The position numbers and the translations under genes were made by a program. From CAUPWF01 sp964367905 (GTDB taxonomy: Bacteria > Bacillota > Clostridia > Lachnospirales > Lachnospiraceae): 7,977 nucleotides of DNA. Shown piece after piece: positions 1 through 7,265 of this stretch. Where the stretch lies: the NCBI GenBank assembly GCA_964367905.1, contig CAYIZP010000075.1, positions 1-7,977 on the forward strand. The letters run 5' to 3'. Under the pieces are notes generated by a model that saw only the letters and a list, made by a program, of their open reading frames with translations, was not told where the DNA came from and did not search any database. Every line of letters begins with the position of its first letter. Positions within the stretch are counted from its first letter, which is position 1.

Positions 1-11
1 TTTTTTATTAG

Positions 12-97
12 CGGAGAGGGTGGGATTCGAACCCACGCGCCCTCTCGGACAAACGGTTTTCAAGACCGCCTCGTTATGACCACTTCGATACCTCTCC
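12..97 (-). tRNA. tRNA-Ser (anticodon UGA)
   Basis: Read on the minus strand this folds as a class II tRNA. The 7-bp acceptor stem pairs 97-91 (GGAGAGG) with 19-13 (CCTCTCC), and the discriminator is G at 12, as usual for tRNA-Ser. The T arm is 36-20 with loop TTCGAAT. The anticodon loop CTTGAAA (64-58) places TGA at 62-60, so the tRNA reads UCA and related serine codons. The long variable arm (GTCCGAGAGGGC region) fits serine. CCA is not encoded: after the discriminator come C and then TAATAAAAAA, so CCA would be added by nucleotidyltransferase. It lies downstream of proS but has its own promoter signals at 138-166. Confidence 0.97.
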
Positions 98-101
98 ATA
101 G

Positions 102-138
102 TATCTATCGTCGCCGTTTTCTTTAGCGACAATAGATA
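102..138 (-). repeat. Inverted repeat in the tRNA-Ser leader
   Basis: Arms 102-114 and 126-138 pair over 13 positions around an 11-base loop. One position (109/131) is a C-A mismatch on the plus strand but a G-U pair in minus-strand RNA. There is no T-run after it in the minus direction, so it is not a standard intrinsic terminator for proS. From a start near 131 only the inner part (GTCGC/GCGAC) would be in the RNA, ending about four bases before the outer stem reaches the tRNA. Confidence 0.55.
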
Positions 139-166
139 GTTTACCTCACACGACATAAAATGTCAA
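138..166 (-). promoter_or_regulatory. Sigma-A-type promoter for tRNA-Ser
   Basis: On the minus strand a consensus -35 box TTGACA (166-161) is followed by a 17-base spacer and TAAACT (143-138), which matches the -10 consensus at four of six positions. A start near 131 would give a leader of about 34 bases before the tRNA 5' end at 97. The perfect -35 and ideal spacing fit a strong stable-RNA promoter. Transcription itself is inferred. Confidence 0.65.
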
Positions 167-207
167 GATGTTTCTTTAAAAAACTTCAAAATATTTTTCA
201 GAGATTT

Positions 208-1905
208 TTATAAATACTTCATGATTGACTCACAAGCATCTTCTACTGCGATTTTTTCTGAGATCGTCTTATCTCTACTCACAAGTTCTACGCAGTTTTC
301 CTTTAGGTTACGCGGACTCACAACCACACGGATTGGGCAGCCTAGTAAGTCTGCATCTGAGAAGATTACTCCTGCTGATACTGCACGGTCATCAAAGATT
401 ACTTCTACGCCTTTATCTAGTAACTCGCTGTAGATCTTGTCTGCCAACACTCTTACTTCCGCATCATCTGCCCTCACTGCACATAGGTGTACTTGCCATG
501 GCGCGATTGATTTTGGCCAGATTGGGCCGTAGTCATCGTGGTTGACTTCGCATACAGATGCCATAAGGCGTCCCACACCGATTCCATAACATCCCATGAT
601 TGGATAACTAGTCTGACCCTTTTCATCTAGGTATGTCATTCCCATCGCTTCTGTGTATTTGGTTCCTAACTGGAAGATATTTCCTACTTCTATCCCACGG
701 CTGATATTCAAGGTTGGTTGACCGCATACTGGGCAGATTCCCCCATCTTGTACCTTAGATACATCTACATATCTTGGATTCTCTACATCACGTGCAATAT
801 CGAATCCTGTGTAGTGATAATCCACTTTGTTTCCACCACACACTAAGTTATTTGCACCTTTTAATGAGGAATCAAATAACATCTCACAGTTTGCTTCCAT
901 ATTGTATGCCCCGATAAATCCTGCAACGATTCCACAGTCTTCATCAATGTTTGCTGGATAGATGTTACAACCTAGAGTATTCTTAAGCTTCGCTTCGTTG
1001 ATCTCATAATCACCGCGAAGGAATGCAATGACATAAGTGTCATCCGTTTCTTTTTGATATACAACTGCCTTGCATGTCTCTGACTCTTTCACCCCTAGGA
1101 ACTTGCATAAATCCTCGATTGTAGAAGCACTTGGTGTATGTACCAATTCCAATTCTTTGGATGGCTCTTTTGCTACATTTTCAACGATGGTTTCTGCTGC
1201 TTCCATATTTGCTTTGAAATCGCAACTTGTACAAGTAACGATGCTATCCTCTCCGATTGGAGTCAATAACATAAATTCATGGGAAACACTTCCGCCCATC
1301 ATTCCGGAATCTGACATTACCGAAATTGTCTCTGGGATTCCAGCCCTCTCGAAGATTCTCTCGTATGCCTTGTGGCAACGATCGTAGTATTGTTCTAGAT
1401 CTTCTTGCGATGTATGGTAGGAATATGCATCCTTCATTGTGAATTCGCGCACACGAATCAATCCTCCACGTGGACGTGCTTCATCACGGAATTTTGTCTG
1501 AATCTGATAGATCATAAATGGATACTTGGAGTAACTCTGTCCATACTCGCGAACAAGCTGTACCGCTGCCTCTTCATGCGTCATCCCCAATAACATCTTT
1601 TGATTGTTTCTATCAGTAAATCTTAGCAACTCATCTCCAACACTTTCATAACGCCCTGACTCTTCCCAGAGAGTTGCTGGAAGTGCTACTGGAAACGAAA
1701 CTTCCTGTCCGTCGATTCGATCCATCTCTTCACGGATAATCTGCTCGATTTTTCTTGAAATACGCTTTGCTGGTGTGTACGAGGAATAAATTCCGTTCGC
1801 CACATTCTTAATATATCCACCTCTTATCATAAATGCATGACTGTCTACAACACAATCCGATGGTCTCTCCTTAAATCTTTCCCCTACTAGATTCGCAACT
1901 TTCAT
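208..1905 (-). CDS. proS: Prolyl-tRNA synthetase (bacterial type, with editing insertion)
   Basis: Class II synthetase that charges tRNA-Pro with proline in the cytoplasm. It has 565 residues, full length for the long bacterial form. Motif 1 spans roughly residues 40-75, THEE is at 109-112, motif 2 starts at FRDE 139-142 and runs through VREFTMKDAYSYH, and motif 3 is GCYGIGVGR at 438-446. The insertion domain that clears Ala-tRNA-Pro lies between motifs 2 and 3 (about 225-395). It keeps a lysine at 279, aligning with the editing lysine of the E. coli enzyme, and a histidine at 364. The anticodon-binding domain fills the C-terminus. Two CxxC pairs (225-228, 391-394) bracket the insertion. The start ATG has AGGAGG at 1920-1915, nine bases upstream. 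It is the last protein gene of the operon, 72 bases after the aminopeptidase. There is no room for a T-box leader and no clear promoter or terminator of its own. Confidence 0.97.
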   Translation of the reverse strand: MKVANLVGERFKERPSDCVVDSHAFMIRGGYIKNVANGIYSSYTPAKRISRKIEQIIREEMDRIDGQEVSFPVALPATLWEESGRYESVGDELLRFTDRNNQKMLLGMTHEEAAVQLVREYGQSYSKYPFMIYQIQTKFRDEARPRGGLIRVREFTMKDAYSYHTSQEDLEQYYDRCHKAYERIFERAGIPETISVMSDSGMMGGSVSHEFMLLTPIGEDSIVTCTSCDFKANMEAAETIVENVAKEPSKELELVHTPSASTIEDLCKFLGVKESETCKAVVYQKETDDTYVIAFLRGDYEINEAKLKNTLGCNIYPANIDEDCGIVAGFIGAYNMEANCEMLFDSSLKGANNLVCGGNKVDYHYTGFDIARDVENPRYVDVSKVQDGGICPVCGQPTLNISRGIEVGNIFQLGTKYTEAMGMTYLDEKGQTSYPIMGCYGIGVGRLMASVCEVNHDDYGPIWPKSIAPWQVHLCAVRADDAEVRVLADKIYSELLDKGVEVIFDDRAVSAGVIFSDADLLGCPIRVVVSPRNLKENCVELVSRDKTISEKIAVEDACESIMKYL

Positions 1906-1977
1906 CTTGATTTCCCTCCTGATCTTTTCTAAACTCTATCTTCTATTTCTTTGCCTATCTAACTTAATTTCCATTGT

Positions 1978-3264
1978 TTATTTCATTGCTTCGTTTGAAT
2001 TCCAAAATGCCTTCATCATATTCATCATGTCATCTACATCTCTAGCCCCTACTGTCTCATAAGGTGAGTGCATTGCCAATTGCGGTGCACCTATGTCCAC
2101 TGCCATAATAGGCAACTGCTGTACAGCAAGATTCCCTAATGTGCTTCCTCCTGCCACATCTGCATGGTTGTGAAATACTTGATATGGTATTTCGTGTTTG
2201 TTACACAACGACTTCATATATGAACCACTTCTAGCATCTGTCGTATAACTCTGGTTCGCACTATATTTTATCACAACTCCCCTATTCAAGTAAACTCCAT
2301 TTGCTTGGTCTGATTTTTCCATATAGTTTGGATGTAATGCATGTGCATTGTCTGCCGACACCAGCACACTATTTGCCAGTGCAATCTGGTGTGCTTCGTC
2401 TGAATTACCAAGTGACTGCGATAACCGATCCAGAGAATCACGCATATAAGTGGATTTTGCTCCCTGCATGGTTCCACTTCCCACTTCTTCATTATCGAAT
2501 ACAGCAAGTACTTTCACATACACCTCTGATTTAGACTCCAAAAAAGCCTCTTTCGATGCATAGACACACAGCAAATCATCCAATCGAGGAGCAGATAAGA
2601 ATTCTTGATTCGCTCCCCATATGGCGCCATCCATTCGGTTGTATACAAACAAATCCATATCTAGAATCTGTTCCTCCTCCACATCCGCCAATTCTACCAC
2701 TCGCTTCATAAATCCTACTTCATTCTCATGTCCAGCCCACAACGGAAGCATGTCCTTTCCTACTTTATACTCTATCCCATTATTAGCTTCTCGGTTCTGA
2801 TGAATAGCAAGATTCACGATGCTTAGGCACGGTTCCTTGAAATCTACTAGAACCTCCTCTATGCCAGCCTCTCCCTGATAGAGTACCCGTCCTGCAATGG
2901 ATAGCGGGCGGTCAAACCACGGCGCAAGAAGTGGTCCCCCATACTTTTCCACACTTAGAGTCGTATACTCTGGTTTCAGCTTTTTCTCTGGATTTGCTTT
3001 GATTTTGAACCCAGGTGTATCACTATGGCTAGCAACAATCTGATATCCTTGATACGAATTCTTAGGCACATCAAAGGCAATCAAAGTTGTTCCATTGCTA
3101 GTGGTATAATATCGTCCTCCCATATTTACGTCCCAAGGTTTTCCATTGTCTAGATATTCAAATCCTTGCTCTTTCAGTTCCTTCTCTATATTTGCAATGG
3201 TATGGAAGGTTGTTGGGGATTTTCTGATAAATTCCAACAATCCTTCCGCATTTTTCTTACTCAT
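1978..3264 (-). CDS. apeB: M18-family zinc aminopeptidase (aspartyl aminopeptidase-like)
   Basis: Co-catalytic di-zinc exopeptidase that removes N-terminal residues from peptides, with acidic residues the usual family preference; probably cytoplasmic, as no signal peptide is seen. Metal and catalytic residues are visible in family order: His80 and Asp82 in ASHSDTPG, Asp229/Asp230 in APRLDDL, Glu259/Glu260 in FDNEEVGSG, Asp305 in SADNAHA, and His399 near the end in AMHSPYE. I place the start at ATG 3264 (428 residues). An in-frame GTG at 3273 would add three residues, but AAAGGAA (3280-3274) abuts it directly, while the same site sits nine bases from the ATG. The gene starts 25 bases after truA ends, so cotranscription is likely. 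M18 family membership is secure; the exact substrate range is not. The gene symbol is by similarity. Confidence 0.93.
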   Translation of the reverse strand: MSKKNAEGLLEFIRKSPTTFHTIANIEKELKEQGFEYLDNGKPWDVNMGGRYYTTSNGTTLIAFDVPKNSYQGYQIVASHSDTPGFKIKANPEKKLKPEYTTLSVEKYGGPLLAPWFDRPLSIAGRVLYQGEAGIEEVLVDFKEPCLSIVNLAIHQNREANNGIEYKVGKDMLPLWAGHENEVGFMKRVVELADVEEEQILDMDLFVYNRMDGAIWGANQEFLSAPRLDDLLCVYASKEAFLESKSEVYVKVLAVFDNEEVGSGTMQGAKSTYMRDSLDRLSQSLGNSDEAHQIALANSVLVSADNAHALHPNYMEKSDQANGVYLNRGVVIKYSANQSYTTDARSGSYMKSLCNKHEIPYQVFHNHADVAGGSTLGNLAVQQLPIMAVDIGAPQLAMHSPYETVGARDVDDMMNMMKAFWNSNEAMK

Positions 3265-3273
3265 ACATTTCAC

Positions 3274-3280
3274 TTCCTTT
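3274..3280 (-). promoter_or_regulatory. Ribosome binding site that decides the aminopeptidase start
   Basis: AAAGGAA on the minus strand. It touches the in-frame GTG at 3273 with no spacer but is nine bases from ATG 3264, which therefore is the better start. Confidence 0.6.
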
Positions 3281-3289
3281 CACATTTAT

Positions 3290-4054
3290 TTATCTATACT
3301 CAACCCTCACCAAAAACAATCCTTGTGGCGGCGCTGTCACACCCGCCTCTGTTCGTTTTTTTGCTTCTAGGATTTCTTCTACGTCCTTGGGTTGATAATA
3401 CCCCCTACCTACCCTTACTAAAGTTCCTACGATAATCCGAACCATATTGTAGAGGAACCCATCTCCCACAACCCGAATAGTAATCTCATCTCCCATCTGC
3501 TCTACATCCAAGGTAAAAATCGTTCTCACCGTGTCTTTCACATCTGTCCTAATATTGCAAAAACTCGCAAAATCGTGAGTGCCAATGATGTATTGACAGG
3601 CCTCTCTCATCTTGTCCACATCCAAGTCAAAGGAAACAAAATAATTCGTCAACCGCTTGGTTGGTATGATTGTTCTACTATTCACAATGTGATATTCATA
3701 GGTCTTTCGTGTGTCACAATATCGTGGATGGAAATCCTTTGCCACTTCTTCTGAATGTGTCACTACGATATCTTTTGGTAGCTTTTGGTTCAATACATGG
3801 CAGATATTCTCCGCTGGGATTGTGGTATCCGTGTCGAAGACAGCCACATTTCCAAGTGCATGCACTCCTGAATCCGTGCGGCTCGCTCCGATTACAATGC
3901 TATTGTCTCCAGGCATTCGTTGGATGACCTTGTTCAGAACCTCTTCTACCGTAATTCCATTTGGCTGCACCTGCCAACCACAATAATTCGTTCCATCATA
4001 GGCTATGGTTAATTTGATTCGCCTTTTATCTTTCACACATTCCATCTCTTTCAT
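3290..4054 (-). CDS. truA: tRNA pseudouridine(38-40) synthase TruA
   Basis: Converts uridines 38-40 in the anticodon arm of many tRNAs to pseudouridine. It has 254 residues, normal for TruA. The N-terminal IKLTIAYDGTNYCGWQ block is characteristic. The catalytic aspartate is Asp61 in GASRTDSGVHA. RKTYEYHI (about 116-123) and FLYNMVRIIVGTLVRVG (about 200-216) are further conserved blocks. The start is uncertain: ATG 4054 lies four bases after the ecfT stop and has only a weak ribosome site, suggesting translational coupling. ATG 4045 and GTG 4036 are in-frame alternatives that would still keep the conserved IKLTIAYDG segment. Its place directly after ecfT is the common Firmicutes order. Confidence 0.96.
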   Translation of the reverse strand: MKEMECVKDKRRIKLTIAYDGTNYCGWQVQPNGITVEEVLNKVIQRMPGDNSIVIGASRTDSGVHALGNVAVFDTDTTIPAENICHVLNQKLPKDIVVTHSEEVAKDFHPRYCDTRKTYEYHIVNSRTIIPTKRLTNYFVSFDLDVDKMREACQYIIGTHDFASFCNIRTDVKDTVRTIFTLDVEQMGDEITIRVVGDGFLYNMVRIIVGTLVRVGRGYYQPKDVEEILEAKKRTEAGVTAPPQGLFLVRVEYR

Positions 4055-4058
4055 ACCA

Positions 4059-4883
4059 TCAGAATACCCATACTGTCAAATTCACATATCTTCCAACTAG
4101 GAAGATTCCTACAAGATACAAGCTACATATTACAAACGCACCATAATCCAATCTTCTGTAACGAAGTGGTTTCATCTTCGTTCTTCCCTCGCCGCCTCGA
4201 TAACATCTAGCTTCCATTGCCATTGCTAGGTCTGTCGCCCTTCGAAATGCAGATACGAATAGGGGAACAAGAATCGGAATCATGGCTTTTGCCTTCTGAA
4301 TCAAATTTCCACTCTCTAGATCTGCCCCACGTGCCAATTGTGCCTTCATAATCTTGTCGGTCTCCTCTAGTAAAATCGGGATAAATCGTAATGCGATAGA
4401 CATCATCATAGAAATCTCATGAACTGGCACTTTTATCTTATTCAATGGTGCCAATAGGTTCTCTAGCGCATCCGTCAAGGCATTCGGTGTTGTGGTCAAT
4501 GTCATAATATTAGACCCTGCAATCAAGTAAATTAGGCGAATCCCCATATATACCGCATTTCTCAGTCCTTCTTCTGTAATCGTAACAATCCAGAATTTCA
4601 CCAAAACCTCTCCATTTGTATTGAAAATCAAGCTAAAAAACACGGTAATGAATAATAGCATGATAATCGGTCGTAAACCTTTTCCGATAAACGACAATGG
4701 AACCTTGGAAATATAGATAACCGTAAACAAGAATACGGTCGCTACCGCATAGCCGACTATATTTTGATAGAGGAATAACGACACCAAGTACATCAGGGTG
4801 CCGATAATCTTCACCCGCGGGTCTAAGCGATGCAACACGCTATCCGCTGGGTAATATTGTCCTATCGTTATATCTCTAATCAT
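4059..4883 (-). CDS. ecfT: ECF transporter transmembrane coupling protein EcfT
   Basis: Membrane scaffold of energy-coupling-factor importers. It links the two ATPases to interchangeable substrate-binding S components for vitamins and other micronutrients. It has 274 residues. Hydrophobic segments are seen at about 26-38, 42-58, 70-88, 108-130 and 247-265. The cytoplasmic coupling helices carry the two family signatures: ALARG-type at 184-186 (ARG in AQLARGADL) and a variant ARC at 225-227 (MEARCYRGG). These normally dock into grooves on the ATPases. The start overlaps the end of ecfA2 by eight bases and has AGGAG at 4895-4891 with a seven-base spacer inside the ecfA2 frame. No S component is encoded nearby, so this looks like a shared group II module. 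Confidence 0.95.
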   Translation of the reverse strand: MIRDITIGQYYPADSVLHRLDPRVKIIGTLMYLVSLFLYQNIVGYAVATVFLFTVIYISKVPLSFIGKGLRPIIMLLFITVFFSLIFNTNGEVLVKFWIVTITEEGLRNAVYMGIRLIYLIAGSNIMTLTTTPNALTDALENLLAPLNKIKVPVHEISMMMSIALRFIPILLEETDKIMKAQLARGADLESGNLIQKAKAMIPILVPLFVSAFRRATDLAMAMEARCYRGGEGRTKMKPLRYRRLDYGAFVICSLYLVGIFLVGRYVNLTVWVF

Positions 4884-5766
4884 GAATTCTCTCCTGTGTC
4901 TTCAACCTCTTATCTCGTCTGCACTCCAACATCTTCGCGATGGACTCCACTGTTTCTTCCACCGTTGTAGCTTCTACATTTACCTCAAGTCCTCTCTCGC
5001 TCAGAGCATTCATCAGATAAGTTACCTGCGGTGCAGCTAGTCCAATCTCTTCTAGCTCTTTGTAGTGAGCAAACACTTTTTTCGGCTCATCATAATAGAG
5101 CACTTCACCTTGATTCATTACCAGAATCTTATCTACATACTTGGCAATATCTTCCATGCTATGAGAGACTAGAATGACTGTCATATCGCCATGCTCATGC
5201 AACTTTGCAATCTGATCAAGTATTTCATCTCGTCCCTTCGGATCAAGTCCCGCTGTCGGCTCATCAAGCACCAAAACCTTCGGTTCCATAGCAAGTACAC
5301 CCGCTATCGCAACACGACGTTTCTGCCCTCCCGATAAATCAAATGGTGATTGGCTATAGTATTTCTCCTTCATTCCAACCATCTGCAATGCTTTCTTCGC
5401 CTTTTCCTTCGCCTCTTCCTCATTCAAACCTTGATTCTTAGGCCCAAAACATACGTCAGATAGGACATCTACTTCAAAAAGTTGGTGTTCTGGATATTGA
5501 AACACAAGCCCTACTTTATCTCTCAATTGTTTCATATTAAAATTCTGCTGGTAGATATTTTCTCCATCGAAATAAATAGCTCCATCGGTAGCTTTAATCA
5601 ACCCGTTCAGGTGTTGAATCAGTGTGGATTTTCCTGAACCTGTATGGCCGATAATTCCAAGGAATTCCCCGTGAGGTATTTCGATATTGATGTTTTTCAA
5701 TGCGTGCTTCTCATAAGCCACACCTTTTTCATAGATATAATTTATATTTTCTAGCTTAATCGACAT
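4876..5766 (-). CDS. ecfA2: ECF transporter ATPase EcfA2
   Basis: Second ATP-hydrolysing subunit of the ECF module, pairing with EcfA1 on the inner face of the membrane. It has 296 residues. Walker A is GHTGSGKST at 40-48, the Q-loop glutamine is residue 90 in VFQYPEHQ, the signature is LSGGQ 144-148, Walker B is VLVLDE 164-169 with the catalytic glutamate at the end, and the switch histidine is 202 in LVSHSM. After the ATPase core comes a C-terminal segment with APQVT, as in other EcfA proteins. The start overlaps the ecfA1 stop by 16 bases and has GGAGG at 5775-5771, only four bases from ATG. All catalytic residues are intact. The A2 label rests on gene order (second ATPase, next to ecfT) and resemblance. 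Confidence 0.95.
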   Translation of the reverse strand: MSIKLENINYIYEKGVAYEKHALKNINIEIPHGEFLGIIGHTGSGKSTLIQHLNGLIKATDGAIYFDGENIYQQNFNMKQLRDKVGLVFQYPEHQLFEVDVLSDVCFGPKNQGLNEEEAKEKAKKALQMVGMKEKYYSQSPFDLSGGQKRRVAIAGVLAMEPKVLVLDEPTAGLDPKGRDEILDQIAKLHEHGDMTVILVSHSMEDIAKYVDKILVMNQGEVLYYDEPKKVFAHYKELEEIGLAAPQVTYLMNALSERGLEVNVEATTVEETVESIAKMLECRRDKRLKTQERIHD

Positions 5767-6596
5767 ACCGCCTCCACCAATTCTTCCATCTGTAAAATCC
5801 CGTTAGGAATGTCATACCCTTTTTGTTGTAGCTCGTGGGCAACCATGGTCGCCTGCGGAACATCAAGGCGATACTTCTTCAAGGTTTCCACTTCACGAAA
5901 CACCTCTTTTGGCATCCCTTCTAGAACCACCTTGCCATGGTCCATGACATAGACTTTATCTGCCGCTACGACTTCCTCCATATAATGTGTAATCAGTATC
6001 ACAGTGATATTCTCTTGTTTTCTCAAAGCCTCAATCGTCTTAATTACTTCTTTTCTACCGTTGGGGTCTAACATCGCTGTCGGCTCGTCCAAGACGATGC
6101 ATTTTGGTCGCATAGCAATAACACCAGCGATTGCAACCCTCTGCTTTTGTCCACCTGACAATTTATTGGGCGAGTGATTACGATAAGATAGCATTCCAAC
6201 TGCCTTCAACCCCTCTTCTACTCTCTCCCATATCTTCTTGGTCGGCACCCCTAGGTTCTCTGGCCCAAACCCGACATCTTCTTCTACTACCGTACCAATA
6301 ATCTGGTTATCTGGATTCTGAAACACCATTCCTGCACTCTGACGAATCTCCCAGAGATGCTCCATATCCTTCGTATTCTTACCGTCTACCCATACATCAC
6401 CATCACTTGGCAATAAAATCGCATTCAAATGCTTCGCAAATGTAGACTTTCCAGAGCCGTTATGTCCTAGAATCGCAATAAAACTTCCTGCCTCCACCTT
6501 CACGTCAATCCCATCGATGGCACGTTGCTTCCCTATTTCATTCCCCTCTGAATCGTATTTATCATATTCAAAAACGAGTTTTTCTGCTGAAATCAT
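5751..6596 (-). CDS. ecfA1: ECF transporter ATPase EcfA1
   Basis: First ATPase of the ECF module and first gene of the operon. It has 281 residues. Walker A is GHNGSGKST at 44-52, the Q-loop is VFQNPDNQ with Gln93, the signature is LSGGQ 146-150, Walker B is CIVLDE 166-171, and the switch histidine is 204 in LITHYM. The C-terminal DVPQAT (about 245-250) is the short motif typical of these ATPases. The two ATPases differ clearly in sequence, which supports a heterodimer rather than a recent duplication. The start ATG has AGGAG at 6611-6607, ten bases upstream. Transcription probably begins near 6627 from the promoter at 6634-6662. Confidence 0.95.
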   Translation of the reverse strand: MISAEKLVFEYDKYDSEGNEIGKQRAIDGIDVKVEAGSFIAILGHNGSGKSTFAKHLNAILLPSDGDVWVDGKNTKDMEHLWEIRQSAGMVFQNPDNQIIGTVVEEDVGFGPENLGVPTKKIWERVEEGLKAVGMLSYRNHSPNKLSGGQKQRVAIAGVIAMRPKCIVLDEPTAMLDPNGRKEVIKTIEALRKQENITVILITHYMEEVVAADKVYVMDHGKVVLEGMPKEVFREVETLKKYRLDVPQATMVAHELQQKGYDIPNGILQMEELVEAVCRLS

Positions 6597-6633
6597 CTTC
6601 GCTCAACTCCTATCTTTTTTTACCGTTCTTAGC

Positions 6634-6662
6634 ATTATATCATATAAAATTCTTAGGATAAA
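6634..6662 (-). promoter_or_regulatory. Promoter of the ecfA1-ecfA2-ecfT-truA-apeB-proS operon
   Basis: The minus strand shows a perfect -10 TATAAT (6639-6634) preceded by TGA, making an extended -10 (TGnTATAAT). With a 17-base spacer the -35 is TTTATC (6662-6657), a weak match that an extended -10 can tolerate. Predicted start is near 6627, giving a leader of about 30 bases. Two copies of CTAAGAA (6656-6650 and 6632-6626) flank the -10, and the -10 region itself is an AT palindrome (6635-6647). Confidence 0.7.
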
Positions 6663-6683
6663 GTAAATTTCGCATTCCACCTC

Positions 6684-6712
6684 TTTACTATTTGCATATT
6701 ATTATGTACAAT
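6684..6712 (+). promoter_or_regulatory. Promoter of the cyclophilin gene
   Basis: TTTACT (6684-6689), a 17-base spacer and TACAAT (6707-6712) match the -35 and -10 consensus at four and five of six positions. A start near 6719 would give a leader of about 25 bases holding AGGAAG (6731-6736). It is back to back with the ecf operon promoter; the two -35 boxes are 21 bases apart. Confidence 0.6.
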
Positions 6713-6743
6713 AGGTAGGTAAAAAACGAAAGGAAGTAAAAAA

Positions 6744-7262
6744 ATGTCAAATCCTATAGTAACATTTGAAATGGAAAATGGAGCAATCATCAAGGCCGAA
6801 TTATATCCTGAAATCGCTCCCAACACTGTAAATAACTTTATCTCTCTTATCAACAACAACTTCTATGATGGTTTAATCTTCCACCGTGTCATCCGCGGAT
6901 TCATGATCCAAGGAGGTTGTCCAAAAGGTTCTGGGACAGGCGGTCCTGGCTATGGCATCAAAGGGGAATTTAGCCAAAACGGTTACAACAATACGCTAAA
7001 GCATGAACCAGGTGTTTTGTCGATGGCTCGTTCGATGCACCCTGATTCAGCTGGATCACAGTTCTTCATCATGCATCAAAATTCTCCTCACCTAGACGGT
7101 GCTTATGCAGGTTTCGGTAAGGTAATCGAAGGGCTTGAGAACGTAAATGCAATTGCAGAAACACCTACTTCTTACGATGACAAACCATTGGAAGTACAAC
7201 GCATCAAAACAGTTACAGTTGATACCTTAGGTGTCAATTATCCAGACCCTGTGAAAAACTAG
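6744..7262 (+). CDS. ppiB: Cyclophilin-type peptidyl-prolyl cis-trans isomerase
   Basis: Speeds cis-trans isomerisation of peptide bonds before proline and so helps protein folding. It has 172 residues, a single cyclophilin domain, and no signal peptide, so it is probably cytoplasmic. The core is FHRVIRGFMIQGG: Arg48, Phe53, Met54 and Gln56 match catalytic-pocket residues Arg55, Phe60, Met61 and Gln63 of human CypA. GSQFFIMH (104-111) supplies the hydrophobic floor, and LDGAYAGFGKV (117-127) is the other hallmark. His116 stands where CypA has Trp121, a change common in bacterial cyclophilins and expected to weaken cyclosporin binding. ATG 6744 has AGGAAG seven bases upstream. It is monocistronic unless transcription passes the hairpin at 7266-7321. 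The gene symbol is by similarity. Confidence 0.95.
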   Translation: MSNPIVTFEMENGAIIKAELYPEIAPNTVNNFISLINNNFYDGLIFHRVIRGFMIQGGCPKGSGTGGPGYGIKGEFSQNGYNNTLKHEPGVLSMARSMHPDSAGSQFFIMHQNSPHLDGAYAGFGKVIEGLENVNAIAETPTSYDDKPLEVQRIKTVTVDTLGVNYPDPVKN

Positions 7263-7265
7263 ATT

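Noticed and set aside
167..207. AT-rich stretch after proS as an intrinsic terminator
   Set aside because: It has T-runs and an AAAATATTTT palindrome on the minus strand but no GC-containing stem. No convincing terminator can be called, so read-through toward tRNA-Ser remains possible.
1070..1387. Open frame on the plus strand opposite proS
   Set aside because: It lies wholly antisense to well-conserved ProS motifs, shows no ribosome site that I could see, and its translation resembles no protein. The same holds for the plus-strand frames at 221-545 and 1405-1593.
3166..3435. Plus-strand open frame across the truA/aminopeptidase junction
   Set aside because: It is a shadow of two real genes read in the other direction, with no promoter or ribosome site of its own. 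Similar plus-strand frames opposite the aminopeptidase (2301-2534) and truA (3670-3986) were dropped for the same reason.
6653..6859. Minus-strand open frame across the cyclophilin start and intergenic region
   Set aside because: It is antisense to the conserved cyclophilin N-terminus and covers both promoters. It has no ribosome site, and its hydrophobic look comes from the AT-rich antisense.
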